DNA from: Neoarius graeffei
Lineage: Eukaryota > Chordata > Actinopteri > Siluriformes > Ariidae
NCBI RefSeq assembly: GCF_027579695.1
Contig: NC_083570.1
Span: 11,654,551 to 11,718,550 of the forward strand
Length of the DNA: 64,000 bases
Direction of reading: 5' to 3'
This document shows, in pieces, positions 11,726-38,077 of this stretch. Position 1 is the stretch's first letter. Each line of letters starts with the position of its first letter. A model generated the notes under the pieces. It saw only the letters and a program-made list of their open reading frames with translations, did no database searches and was not told where the DNA came from. Both the position numbers and the translations under genes were made by a program.

Positions 11726-12108
11726 GGGCGGCATGGTGGTGTAGCGGTTAGTGCTGTCGCCTCACAGCAAGAAGGTCCTGGGTTCGAGCCCCGTGGCCGG
11801 CGAGGGCCTTTCTGTGCGGAGTTTGCATGTTCTCTCCGTGTCCGCGTGGGTTTCCTCCGGGTGCTCCGGTTTCCCCCACAGTCCAAAGACATGCAGGTTA
11901 GGTTAACTGGTGACTCTAAATTGACCGTAGGTGCGAATGTGAGTGTGAATGGTTGTCTGTGTCTATGTGTCAGCCCTGTGATGACCTGGCGACTTGTCCA
12001 GGGTGTACCCCGCCTTTCGCCCGTAGTCAGCTGGGATAGGCTCCAGCTTGCCTGCGACCCTGTAGAACAGGATAAAGCGGCTACAGATAATGAGATGAGA
12101 TTAGTTTG
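11726..12108 (+). repeat. tRNA-headed SINE (type 1), full-length copy
   Basis: The head resembles a tRNA gene with an A-box-like segment (GGTGTAGCGGTTAGTGC) and a B-box-like GGGTTCGAGCCCC. The body ends with GATAAAGCGGCTACAGATAATGAGA-type sequence and a short ATGAG tail. The same family recurs at 12973-13341 (+), 34671-35055 (-) and, 5' truncated, at 40871-41003 (+). Target duplications at other copies fit LINE-dependent retroposition. Confidence 0.75.
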
Positions 12109-12398
12109 GATCTAGTGTGATCTTTGAGATTTTTATTTTTGTGTAAGGAAGATAAGGCTAACGCTTCAACAATAATCCCAACTAGATGTTAAATAAGAAC
12201 GGATTTATCACAATTTGTGAAAACCAGATCATGTTCACACAAGAAACACAGAGGAGGTAAATGTTTTTGCCTCCGTTTATTTGTTCCCAATCTAACTCCA
12301 AAAAGTAGTGAACGGATTTAGATGAAATTTGGTGGACAGTTTTAGTATTATCCTAGGATCAAATGATTTGATTTTGATAACATGTGACTTGGTGGACA
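12109..12398. other. Short intergenic stretch, possibly repeat-derived
   Basis: No gene or defined element ends were seen. The GCCTCCGTTTATTTGTTCCC region near 12270 looks repeat-like, but this could not be supported. Confidence 0.3.
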
Positions 12399-12411
12399 TA
12401 GTGGTGCTTGA

Positions 12412-12412
<1 letters not shown>

Positions 12413-12442
<30 letters not shown>

Positions 12443-12808
12443 CACAACTTTATTCATCACACACTTTGTGAAATTTCCTCTCTGCATTTAACCCATGTGA
12501 AGCAGTGAACACACACATGAGCGCACACACATACCCAGAGCAGTGGGCAGCCATGCTAACAGCACCCGAGGAGCAGTTGGGAGTTAGGTGCCTCGCTCAA
12601 GGGCACTTCAGCCCAAGGCCGTCCCATATTAACCTAATCGCATGTCTTTAAACTGTGGGGGAAACCGGAGCACCCGGAGGAAACCCACGCAGACACGGGG
12701 AGAACATGCAAACTCCACACAGAAAGGCCCTCGCCGGCCACGGGGCTCAAACCCGGAACCTTCTTGCTGTGAGGCGACTGTGCTAACCACTACACCACCG
12801 TGCCGCCC
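12413..12808 (-). repeat. tRNA-headed SINE (type 2) inside Tc1 copy A terminal repeat
   Basis: The SINE lies on the minus strand: a GAAA-repeat tail at 12413-12442, a distinct 3' body (ACAACTTTATTCATCACACA near 12443), then the same tRNA-like head as type 1 (GGCGGCACGGTGGTGTAG reading leftward from 12808). It splits the Tc1 left end, since GCTTGAAAG precedes it and AAAGTTTGTGAACCC follows. Type 1 and type 2 share a head but differ in their tails. Confidence 0.75.
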
Positions 12809-12972
12809 AAAGTTTGTGAACCCTTTTTAGAATTTTCTATATTTCTGAATAAATGTGATCTAAAACATCAGATTTTCACACAAGTCCTAAAAGTAGATAA
12901 AGAGAACCCAGTTAAACAAATGAGACAAAAATATTATACTTGGTCATTGAGGAAAATGATCCAAACATATCT

Positions 12973-13341
12973 GGGGCGGCACAGTGGTGTAGTGGTTAGC
13001 GCTATCACCTCACAGCAAGAACGTCCGGGTTTGAGCCCCGTGGCCGGCGAGGGCCTTTCTGTGTGAAGTTTGCATGTTCTCCCCGTGTCCGCGTGGGTTC
13101 CCTCCGGGTGCTCCGGTTTCCCCCACAGTCCAAAGACATGCAGGTTAGGTTAACTGGTGACTCTAAATTGACCGTAGGTGCGAATGTGAGTGTGAATGGT
13201 TGTCTGTGTCTATGCGTCAGCCCTGTGATGACCTGGCGACTTGTCCAGGGTGTACCCCGCCTTTCGCCCGTAGTCAGCTGGGATAGGCTCCAGCTTGCCT
13301 GCGACCCTGTAGAAGGATAAAGCGGCTACAGATAATGAGAT
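12973..13341 (+). repeat. tRNA-headed SINE (type 1) inside Tc1 copy A
   Basis: Full-length type 1 SINE flanked by the perfect 9-bp duplication AACATATCT (12964-12972 and 13342-13350). It interrupts the Tc1 5' non-coding region, which resumes with GTGAGTGGCAAAAGTATGTG as in the other copies. Confidence 0.85.
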
Positions 13342-13694
13342 AACATATCTGTGAGTGGCAAAAGTATGTGAACCTCTAGGATTAGCAGTTAATTTGAAGG
13401 TGAAATTAGTGTCAGGTGTTTTCAATCAGTGGGATGACAATCAGGTGTGAGTGGGCACCCTGTTTTATTTCAAGAACGGGGATCTATCAAAGTCTGATCT
13501 TCACAACATGTTTGTGGAAGTGTATCATGGCACGAAGGGAGATTTCTGAGGACCTCAGAAAAAGCGTTGTTGATGCTCATCAAGCTGGAAAAGGTTACAA
13601 AACCATCTCTAAAGAGTTTGGACTCCACCAATCCACAGCCAGACAGATTGTGTAGAAATGGAGGCAATTCAAGACCATTGTTACCCTCCCCAGG

Positions 13695-14403
13695 CAGTGC
13701 CATATTAAGCCAACGCAGTGCCCCTGGGCACTATACCTCAAGTGCCCCCCTCCTGCACACACTCACAAACCTTGCCCTTTGCTGTCAAAAATAGTACACA
13801 TAAACAAGGTCATTCTTCCTCATTGAAAATGTATAAAAGTAGGCTACATCAGCCCATCAAATTCACTGAAAACAACCAACGATATGCATGGAGGCATACT
13901 GAAATGTCTTATTCAAAAATGAGCAGCATTTGTATGTCTCAAGGGGATCCTCGTCGTGTTTTTATAAAAAAAAAAAAACGATCTAACACTGGAACATTTT
14001 TAATTACAGCTACACGCCTGGAGTCTCTCTCTTTTTTAATTTTCTCTTCACACAACCACTCAATTGATGTCTGTCCATTTTTCATTTCTACCGCGGTTTT
14101 TAAAAAATTGATACATTTCACCGTAGGTGGACTGGCTCACCTGACAGGTTGAGGAAAGGGGGGTTAATGGTCACATAGGCCACTCTTGCTCAGAATTATG
14201 ATTGTTGTTGTTCTTATGAAATTAGTGTTCATAATGAATTATATATGACTATTTAACAATGTCAAGTGTATAACCATTTTAAGTGTACAAACATTCACGA
14301 AAAATATTTTTAAATTTCTGTCATGTGGTGCCCCCCCACTGGCTGTGAGTGGTTAGTGCCCCTGGGCACTGTGCCGCAGGCCCATATAGTTAATCCGGCC
14401 TTG
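13695..14403. mobile_element. hAT-like non-autonomous element inside Tc1 copy A transposase
   Basis: 709 bp flanked by the perfect 8-bp duplication TCCCCAGG (13687-13694 and 14404-14411). The ends begin CAGTGCC and, read inward from the right, CAAGGCC. Sub-terminal copies of AGTGCCCCTGGGCACT occur near both ends (13725 and 14356). An 8-bp duplication and CA-starting ends are typical of hAT. It has no transposase gene. It interrupts the DNA-binding part of the Tc1 frame. Confidence 0.8.
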
Positions 14404-14490
14404 TCCCCAGGAGTGGTCGACCAACAAAGATCACTCCAAGAGCAAGGCTTGTAATAGTCAACGAGTTCACAAAGGACCTCAGGGTAACTT

Positions 14491-15050
14491 ACATTTACAT
14501 TAGACCGTATCCGTCTCGTTTTCGTCGCGGATGCACTGTCCGTTCACATTAAAACACCGGGAAACGACTCCACAGGCGGAACAACTTGAATCCGCCAGGG
14601 CCCATGTATTCAATCCAGTACGTATCTGATCCGGTGCTGTGTAAACATTGAGAAACGAGGATACGCTGTGCTGAGCTCTAGCTGACGTCGTCATTGGACA
14701 ACGTCACTGTGACATCCACCTTCCTGATTCGCTGGCGTTGGTCATGCGACGCGACTGCTGAAAAACGGCGCGGACTTTCACTTCCTGCTATTTGTCCCGA
14801 ATCACTACTCATGCGCTTCACTCGCGCGCTCTGTGAGCTGCGCAGGGCCGGAGTGCGCACCCTCCAGAGGGCACTCGCTGTTCAGGGCGGAGTGATTTGG
14901 AGTGCAGGATGCCTGCGGGGCCGAGCGTATCCGTGTATTGGCGTTGCTGTGTGCACGCGAATCGTGTATTGGCGTTGCTGTGTGCACGCGAATCGTTTTT
15001 AAAACGTTAATCTGATGATCCGCTGATACGGTCTAATGTAAACACCACCT
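14491..15050. mobile_element. TIR element inside Tc1 copy A
   Basis: A segment absent from the other Tc1 copies. Inverted ends TTTACATTAGACCGTATC (near 14494) and GATACGGTCTAATGTAAA (near 15024-15041). The interior is GC-rich and repeats the stretch ATTGGCGTTGCTGTGTGCAC twice in a row near 14937-14990. The target duplication is not clear. The class is unknown. Confidence 0.65.
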
Positions 15051-16034
15051 AAGCAACTGAAGGCCTCTCTCACATTAGCCAATGTTCATGAGTCCACCAT
15101 CAAGAGAACGCTGAACAACAATGGTGCGCATGGCAGGGTTGCAAGGAGAAAGCCACTGCTCTCCAAAAAGAACATTGCTGCTTGTCTGCAGTTTGCTAAA
15201 GATCACATGGACAAGCCAGAAGGCTATTGGAAAAATGTTTTGTGGACGGATGAGACTAAAATAGAACTTTCTGGTTTAAATGAGAAGCATTATGTTTGGA
15301 GAAAGGAAAACACTGCATTCCAGCATAAGAACCTTATCCCATCTGTGAAACATGGTGGTGGTAGTATCACGGTTTGGGCCTGTTTTGCTGCATCTGGGCC
15401 AGGACGGCTTGCCATTCATTGATGGAACAATGAATTCTGAATTATACCAGCGAATTCTAAAGGAAAATGTCAGGACATCTGTCCATGAACTGAATCTCAA
15501 GAGAAGGTGGGTCATGCAGCAAGACAACGACCCTAAGCACACAAGTCGTTCCACCAAAGAATGGTTAAAGAAGCATAAAGTTAATGTTTTGGAATGGCCA
15601 AGTCAAAGTCCTGACCTTAATCCAATCGAAATGTTGTGGAAGGACCTGAAGCGAGCAGTTCATGTGAGGAAACCCACCAACATCCCAGAGTTGAAGCTGT
15701 TCTGTACGGAGGAATGGGCTAAAATTCCTCCAAGCCGGTGTGCAGGACTGATCAACAGTTACCGCAAACGTTTAGTTGCAGTTATTGCTGCACAAGGGGG
15801 TCACACCAGATACTGAAAGCAAAGGTTCACATACTTTTGCCACTCACAGATATGTAATATTGGATCATTTTCCTCAATAAATAAATGACCAAGTATAATA
15901 TTTTTGTCTCATTTGTTTAACTGGGTTCTTTTTATCTACTTTTAGGACTTGTGTGAAAATCCGATGTTGTTTTTGGTCATATTTATGCAGAAATATCAAA
16001 TTCTAAAGGGTTCACAAACTTTCAAGCACCACTG

Positions 16035-16959
16035 TATGTCATGTTCAGGAACAAACTAACGTTAATGGCGCTAAAATGCCTGGAGAGAAGCCCCTAGGAT
16101 TGTCCGCTTTGCTTGTACAGACTTCTCGTGCAGTGGGAAAAAAAATGCACTGCTACAGTATGTGTTCCATATGTAGAAGAACTATCGACGGGGACAACCT
16201 CGAACTTGAATCATCATTTGGCAAGACTCCACTCAGAGAAGGAAGTGACACGCTATGTTCATTGCTCTGTCGATAGCAGGGCTTGCTTGCTCAGATAGAT
16301 CATTTCTATAGTAACAGCTCCAGGGACTTTCATGGAAGTTCTACAACATTCAGAGTGAACATAAATGGGTTTGATAAACTGCATGACATGATGTTCTTTA
16401 ATAAAATCAATAAGTCACTCAGGGATGCCTGTTATAGGAAGTTAATCCAGCTTGGCATGATGACAGTCATTACACTTCATCACATCACCCTGCTGCTGAT
16501 TAATTTCCTGGAACAACACTACGAGGGCTGAGCGAAGCCAGGACACCTTGGAAAATCTTCTCACTCGACCTTTACAGGAAAATAATCAGCTAGCAACACC
16601 TCGGAGACACTGATCTAGCTCTGGACAACGATGACACGCTTACTTTTTACACTTCTTTATCCTAAACGCGTAGGTGCGCCAAAGACATTTTTCCAGAATT
16701 CGCAGTCCTCGGCTCATGGTCTGCAATATTAATTTCTCTCTCTTTCTTTAAACACTATTCTTGGAACTCCTGCACTGTTCATGACTGTTTAGGAGTGTAA
16801 ATAATTTAAGACGCGTAATGGAATGCTATGGAAATTAAATTTGGAAATTTTATCCTTCAATGTTTGCTTGTTTTTTTTTTTGTTCAATTACTTTAAAAGG
16901 TAGACTGCCTTTTAGATTTTTCAAGTGTCGGTCATAAAAATAATTTTCCTGACACCTAA
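16035..16959 (+). other. Intergenic with degenerate BED-finger remnant
   Basis: Near 16150-16250 one plus-strand frame reads TTSNLNHHLARLHSEKE after a VCVPYVEE stretch. This resembles the C-terminal half of a BED zinc finger as found in hAT transposases and ZBED genes. Downstream frames (16283-16531) are broken. No terminal repeats were located, so this is only a suggestion of an old hAT or ZBED-type copy. Confidence 0.35.
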
Positions 16960-17447
16960 GGGCCTCTGCATGCTCTTGCGACAAGGCTTTCGCAGACAGT
17001 TGTAATTTATCGTTGCGCGGGGAGTAATAGGCGTACACGATGTTATTCACCGCTACAACGCAAGGGGGCGCGAAGTCGCGAAATCGCTAGGAGTAGTTGG
17101 TGGGTGTGGTTAGTGGAGTGTTTATCCTCCGGTTACTTATAATGACTAGAACTGGAGTCGTATAGATGTACGTACTTCCTCACTTCCTCGATCAACCCAT
17201 CTTCGCTCGTGTTTTTAAAAATGGCGGTCGTGAAAACAAACCAAACCGGGAAAGTAGGGAAGCGGAAGTGCGTGTACAGCGGATGTAGAGTGGACCAATC
17301 AGAGCCCTCTTGTCTGCGACGCTGTCTGCGGTGGTCACAATTTTTGGGAGGTGCGCGCAGAGCGTCTGCGAAGGTTGGGGGGGGGGCTACGCAGACGCTA
17401 TCTGCGACACCGTCTGCGAGGACTGTGTTGTCAGCATAAATTGGCCT
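16960..17447 (-). mobile_element. PIF/Harbinger-like non-autonomous element, copy 1
   Basis: 488 bp flanked by TAA (16957-16959 and 17448-17450), a 3-bp duplication that fits PIF/Harbinger. The imperfect ends are GGGCCTCTGCATGC and, from the other side, AGGCCAATTTATGC. On the minus strand near 17138-17215 a reading frame contains GLIEEVRKYVHLYD, which resembles the start of a MADF-type DNA-binding domain. It then runs into stops. A second copy lies in opposite orientation at 35152-36318. Confidence 0.75.
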
Positions 17448-18393
17448 TAATTCATCATTTTTGTTTAGTGGACCAAAAGCTACTGAATTTGAAGCACAGA
17501 CTTCTAATTTTATTCGTTTTTTAATAGAACAATTAATTAATTTATCTCCACATGGCCCTAAATTCTCTGCTATTTTTTCCTGCTTCACCATGACCCAATA
17601 CAAGATACTACATCATGCATCACATCACATCACGTGGTGGGCTTTCCCCGTCACGCAAAGCACTGTGGGATACAAATTTCAAACAGGAGAGAAAAACGGA
17701 GGACGCGAGTGTGCGAATGAAACATGAAAGACCGACTACAGTAACGGAAAGCGAGAAGAAGAAAAGACGTTACGTTATATGAAGGAAAGGAAATGCAGGA
17801 CCAAACTAATCAATAAATATCAGCGCTCAGCGAGCACCTCGGTGTGATCAGCTGTTCGTTTAGTGACAGAATGATAGAACTGTCAGTGCACGCTCAAAGG
17901 TAAACCTGCGCACATGGACTTCCTGTTTGCTTGACTGCGCGAAGCAAGCGATTTCATGCACATTATTTGCTTTAATCCCTTCAAATTAAATAACTTCCCA
18001 GCCACAGAATGCCCTGATATTTTGTGAGATGTTACAGAAATAAACATACATCACAATGACCAAATTTCAGAGGGAACTACCGTAAATTTCACCGATTTTT
18101 GAAATCGAAAGGCCGTCTAGCTTTAATTCTTCACTAAAAACCTGGCACGTTGAGTCTGTGCTCCTTAGAAATTCATTACGAACCAATCAGAAGCCAGATC
18201 TGTCTCGGGCTACATTTTATAAGGAAGGTCATTCAGGAAGAAGAAGCAGAATTTCTTTAAGAGGAAGCATTGCTCATCTGTGTACTGTATGTATCCTAGA
18301 ATTCTCATAAAACTGGTCTGGTGACAAAAGGAAGGTTTTTCAAAGACTAGCGGACACTCCATTGCTATAAAATTAACAACTTGGTCATTTTTT
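17448..18393. other. Intergenic between Harbinger-like element and tram2 3' end
   Basis: No gene was recognised. Short open frames show no family signature. Confidence 0.35.
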
Positions 18394-19017
18394 TTTATTG
18401 TCATAATAAACGACAAGATCATGAAGCGTAACATTAGCACATGCTTTTTTTTTTCTAAACATGTCAAGAATTTCTATCCTCCTAACTGAGAGTGAGAAAA
18501 AGCCACGACATGCAAGAACCCCCCCAACAACAATCCTCCCCCCAAAAAAAATTCCCACTTGGTGGGTGACCTGCACTCTGGATGTCCTTCCCAGGCCACC
18601 GTAGGCCTGTTTTATCACGTTCCCCAGGGCTGGCTGATACAGTACTGATTCAGAAAACACAAAAATGAAAACATGGCTTTTGGATGACCTAGATAAAAGG
18701 AGCTGAGAATTGGTACAAAGCAGCAGAAGGAAGAAAAAAAAATTGCAATAATGCTTATCGGAAAGGAAAAGTAACAAATACTGATAATGATGTACAAAAG
18801 GGGGCAGGGAGAGAGAGAGGGAGAGAGAGAGAGGAAGGGGGGGAAAAAAAAAAAAAAAGGGAAGGTACGTGGTTTTTGCGCCCCCTCCCGAGGGTGCCAA
18901 CACTTTTGGATGGCACATCCTCTATGGAATGTCATAGCACCCTCAGTCTGTTGTAGATCAGAACAGGAAGTGGGTGACCCATTTCCCATTTCTGTCCCTT
19001 ATAAAAATGGGGCGGGG
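18394..19017 (-). other. tram2: Probable tram2 3' UTR
   Basis: Lies directly downstream of the tram2 stop codon. An AATAAA on the minus strand (TTTATT at 18394-18399) is a plausible poly(A) signal. A GA-rich tract (18805-18860) is included. The extent is a guess. Confidence 0.4.
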
Positions 19018-34458
<15,441 letters not shown>

Positions 34459-34625
34459 TTCTAACTAATTTACAGTTTCCTTTCTTGACTCCTTGTTTTC
34501 CTGCCCAGGCGGCTGTAAGGAAGGAAAAAAAAAAAAAAAGTTTGCAACAAGTTAACTTTCTGTCAGGACTGCGCATGCGCGGCTCTTAAAGGGCGCGCGG
34601 GCGGCATTCCTTCCTGTCTGAAAGC
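34459..34625 (-). promoter_or_regulatory. tram2: Probable tram2 promoter and 5' UTR
   Basis: Immediately upstream of the tram2 ATG. It contains a GC-rich patch (34560-34615) with the NRF1-like palindrome TGCGCATGCGCG (34570-34581). No TATA box is evident, as is common for housekeeping ER genes. Confidence 0.5.
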
Positions 34626-34670
34626 CGATGCAAAGAAAGAACTTTATTCATCACACACTCGTGACATTCC

Positions 34671-35055
34671 TCATCTCATCTCATCTCATCTCATTATCTC
34701 TAGCCGCTTTATCCTTCTACAGGGTCGCAGGCAAGCTGGAGCCTATCCCAGCTGACTACGGGCGAAAGGCGGGGTACACCCTGGACAAGTCGCCAGGTCA
34801 TCACAGGGCTGACACATAGACACAGACAACCATTCACACTCCCATTCACACCTACGGTCAATTTAGAGTCACCAGTTAACCTAACCTGCATGTCTTTGGA
34901 CTGTGGGGGAAACCGGAGCACCCGGAGGAAACCCACACGGACACGGGGAGAACATGCAAACTCCACACAGAAAGGCCCTCGCCGGCCATGGGGCTCGAAC
35001 CCAGGACCTTCTTGCTGTGAGGCGACAGTGCTAACCACTACACCACCGTGCTGCC
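34671..35055 (-). repeat. Type 1 SINE inside the type 2 SINE
   Basis: Full-length minus-strand copy with an ATCTC-repeat tail at 34674-34700. It is flanked by copies of CGTGACATTCCTC (34661-34673 and 35058-35070), a target duplication of about 13 bp. Confidence 0.8.
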
Positions 35056-35151
35056 CCTCGTGACATTCCTCTCTGCATTTAACCCATCTGAAGCAGTGAA
35101 CACACACACATACCCAGAGCAACGGGCAGCCGTGCTAACAGTTAGGAGTTA

Positions 35152-36318
35152 AGGCCAATTTATGCTGACAACCCAGTCCTCGCAGACAGCGTCTGCGTAG
35201 CCCCCCCACCTTCGCAGACGCTCTGCGTGCACCTCCCAAAAATTGTGACCACCGCAGAAGCCTCGCAGACAAGAGGGCTCTGATTGGTCCACTCTACATC
35301 CGCTGTACACGCACTTCCGCTTCCCTACTTTCCCGGTTTGGTTTGTTTCCCGACCGCCATTTCCCGAAGATGGAGCAGCACGAAGAGCGGTTGATCGAGG
35401 AAGTGAGGAAGTACGTACATCTATACGACTCCAGTTCTAGTCGGCCCTTTTCCACTACCCTTTTTCAGCTCGCTTCAGCCCGACACGGCTCACATTTCGA
35501 CTACCTCAGAACAGCACGACTCAGCTCGCTTCAGCCCTGCTTAGCACCCAAAACTCGCACGGTTTTGGAGTGGGGCTGAAGCGAGCCAAACCGAGCCGAG
35601 TGGGGCTAGGGGCGTGAGGAGACACTCCCCTGTGCACTGATTGGTGAGGAGGAGTGTCCTCACATGCCCACACACGCCCCGCGAGCACGCTGGGATCTGT
35701 AAACACCGTAAACCCGGAAGAAGGAGAATTACGAATTACGAGAATTTCTGAAGCCTTATGCGCCTCGCCTCATCTATACGCTCTTGCCAGTATCTGTTGG
35801 CGTTGTCGGTGACAACAAGCCACAGCACCAAGACCAGCAACACTAATGACTCCATGTCCTCCATGTTTATTGTTTACTATCCGGGTCGTGAGACTACCGC
35901 TTAAAAGGTCACTGATGTCACTGTTTGCGCCGCCTGACGACATCACGTGACGTCCACCCACTTTCGCTAACTCCACCCAATGTGTCCACCCACTTCCAGC
36001 CAGCACGGTTCAGTGCAGTTGTAGTCGAAATGCAACTCCAACAGCCCCGCTCAGCTCGACTCAGCCCAACTCAGCACCGCACGGCTCAGCCCAACTCAGC
36101 CGCGTTGGTAGTGGAAAAGCGGCATTAGTAACCGGAGGATAAACACTCCACTAACCACACCCACCAACTACTCCTAGCGATTTCGCGACTTCGCGCCCCC
36201 TTGCGTTGTGGCGGTGAATAACATCGCGCACGCCTATTACTCCCCACTCAACGATAAATTACAACTGTCTGCGAAAAGCTATCTGCGAAAGCCTTGTCGC
36301 AAGAGCATGCAGAGGCCC
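35152..36318 (+). mobile_element. PIF/Harbinger-like element, copy 2, with inner insertion
   Basis: Flanked by TTA (35149-35151 and 36319-36321). The ends match copy 1 (16960-17447) in inverse orientation: AGGCCAATTTATGC and GCATGCAGAGGCCC. The plus-strand frame from 35370 reads MEQHEERLIEEVRKYVHLYD, a MADF-like start that is cut off by the insertion at about 35442-36128. Confidence 0.75.
35442..36128. mobile_element. TIR element nested in Harbinger-like copy 2
   Basis: A segment absent from Harbinger-like copy 1. Inverted ends GGCCCTTTTCCACTACC and GGTAGTGGAAAAGCGGC. The interior has several CAGCTCGCTTCAGCC-like blocks in both orientations. No coding capacity; class unknown. Confidence 0.65.
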
Positions 36319-36423
36319 TTAGGTGCCTTCCTCAAGCGTACCTCGGCCCAAGGCCGTCCCATATTAACCTAACCGCACGGGGGAAACCGGAGCACCCGGA
36401 GGAAACCCACACAGACACAACTA

Positions 36424-37976
36424 GCCCTTTTCCACCAAATCAGTTCCAGGGCTGGTTTGGGGCCAGTGCTTAGTTTGGAACTGGGTTTTCTGTTTCCACT
36501 GGCTCTGGGGCCAGAAAAACCGGTTCCAGGCTAGCACCAACTCTCTGCTGGGCCAGAGGAAAGAACCGCATACGTCAGCGGGGGTTGACCAACAACAATC
36601 GCAAGACCGCGAAAGGTCGCCATTTTTAAGCGCCGAGAATCAGCAGCTGTACAAACGCGAAGTCATCCATTATTGTTGTTGTTGCTTCTTCTTCTTCTCC
36701 GTGTTGTTGTTGCTTTGATATTCGCGCCAAGGTTTATGCAAACGCAGCGACGTAACTGACGTATACAGCGACATAATGACATGGCTTCCCTTAGCACCCC
36801 GAGCTATGGAAAAGCAAACTGGTTTTCAGCTGGCTCGCAAGTTGAACGAGTTGTGAACCAGCACCAGCACTGGCCCCGAACCAGCCCTGGAACTGATTTG
36901 GTGGAAAAGGGGTATCAGTTCCAGGGCTGGTTCGGGGCCAGTGCTTAGTTTGGAACCGGGTTTTCTGTTTCCTCTCACAAAGAACTGGCTCTGGGCCAGA
37001 AAAAACGGTTCCAGGGTAGCACCAGCTCTTTGCTGGGCTACCCCTTTTCCACCAAATCAGTTCCAGGGCTGGTTCGGGGCCAGTGTTGGTGCTGGTTCAC
37101 AACTCGTTCAATTTGCGAGCCAGCTGAGAACCAGTTTGCTTTTCGATAGCTCGCGGTGCTAAGGGGAGCCACATCATTACATCGCTGTATACGTCAGTTA
37201 CGTCACTGTATACATCAGTTACGTCGCTACGTTTGCACAAACCTTGGCGCGAATATCGAAGCTAAAACAACATGGAAGAAGCAGCAGCAGCAGCAACAAG
37301 AACAACAATAATAATAATAATAATGGATGACTTTGCGTTTGTACAGCTGCTGCTTCTCGTCGCTTAAAAATGGCGATCTTTCGGGGTCTTGTTATTGTTG
37401 TCGGTCTTAACAACTCCGCCCCCCCGCTGACATAAGCGGTTCTTTCCTCTGGCCCAGCAGAGAATTGGTGCTAGCCTGGAACCGGTTTTTCTGGCCCCAG
37501 AGCCAGTTCTTTGTCAGTGGAAACAGAAAACCTGGTTCCAAACTAAGCACTGGCCCCGAACCAGCCCTGGAACTGCTTTGGTGAAAAAGGGGCAGGCTAA
37601 AAGAAAGAACTGCTTACGTCAGCGGGGGGGCGGAGTTGTTAAGACCAACAACAATAGCAAGACCGCGAGAGGGCGCCATTTTTAAATTAACGACGAGATA
37701 TCATGGATGCGGTAAAGCAGCAGTCATCCATTATTGTTGTTGTTGCTTCTTCTTCTTCTCCGTGTTGATGTTGCTTCGATGTTCGCGCCAAGGTTTATGC
37801 AAACGCAGTGATGTAACTGATGTATACAGTGACGTAATGACATGGCTCCCCTTAGCACCCCAAGCTTTGGAAAAGCAAACTGGTTCTCAGCTGGTTCGCA
37901 AGTTGAACGAGTTGTGAACCAGCACCAGCACTGGCCCCGAACCAGCCCTGGAACTGATTTGGTGGAAAAGGGGTAA
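36424..37976. mobile_element. Cluster of three related TIR elements, one nested
   Basis: The ends CCCCTTTTCCACCAAATCAG and the inverse occur at 36424/36913, at 37040/37592 and at 37974. Copy 1 is 36424-36913. Copy 2 runs about 36914-37976 and is split by copy 3 (37040-37592), which lies in opposite orientation. All share GGCTGGTTCGGGGCCAGTG sub-terminal sequence and an interior with TACGTCAGCGG and TTATTGTTGTTG blocks. No coding capacity was seen. Confidence 0.75.
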
Positions 37977-38077
37977 AAGAGAGCATGCAAACTCTGCACA
38001 GAAAGGCCCCTGCCTGCCAGCCGCTCTGGGCTCGAACCCAGAACCTTCTTGCTGTGAGGCGACTGTGCTAACCACTT

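Larger units (their letters stand above)
12399..16034 (+). mobile_element. Tc1 copy A, broken by four later insertions
   Basis: Tc1 element with terminal sequence GTGGTGCTTGAAAG at the left and TTTCAAGCACCACTG at the right, the latter followed by TA. The Tc1 sequence is split into five pieces by a type 2 SINE (about 12413-12808), a type 1 SINE (12973-13341), a hAT-like element (13695-14403) and another TIR element (about 14491-15050). Removing them would leave roughly the 1.5-1.6 kb expected. The transposase remnant spans 13527 to 15816. It has an early stop (RQIV then TAG near 13652) and the frameshift near 15420 that copies B and C share. Its last catalytic residue is intact (NPIEMLW). Confidence 0.85.
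34629..38077 (-). repeat. Type 2 SINE blown apart by nested insertions
   Basis: One type 2 SINE on the minus strand, recognisable in four pieces: 34629-34670 (ACTTTATTCATCACACACTC), 35056-35151 (CATTCCTCTCTGCATTTAACC), about 36319-36423 (AAGGCCGTCCCATATTAACC) and about 37977-38077 (tRNA-like head, GGGCTCGAACCC). Between them sit a type 1 SINE, a PIF/Harbinger-like element (itself interrupted) and a cluster of three related TIR elements. The pieces add up to about 350 bases over 3.4 kb. Confidence 0.75.

Noticed and set aside
11735-11810. tRNA gene suggested by A- and B-box-like sequences
   Set aside because: It is the head of a repeated SINE with a body and tail, found in several copies with target duplications, so it is not a functional tRNA gene.
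15276-15557. Minus-strand frames repeated in each Tc1 copy
   Set aside because: They are antisense shadows of the transposase and recur only because the element recurs.
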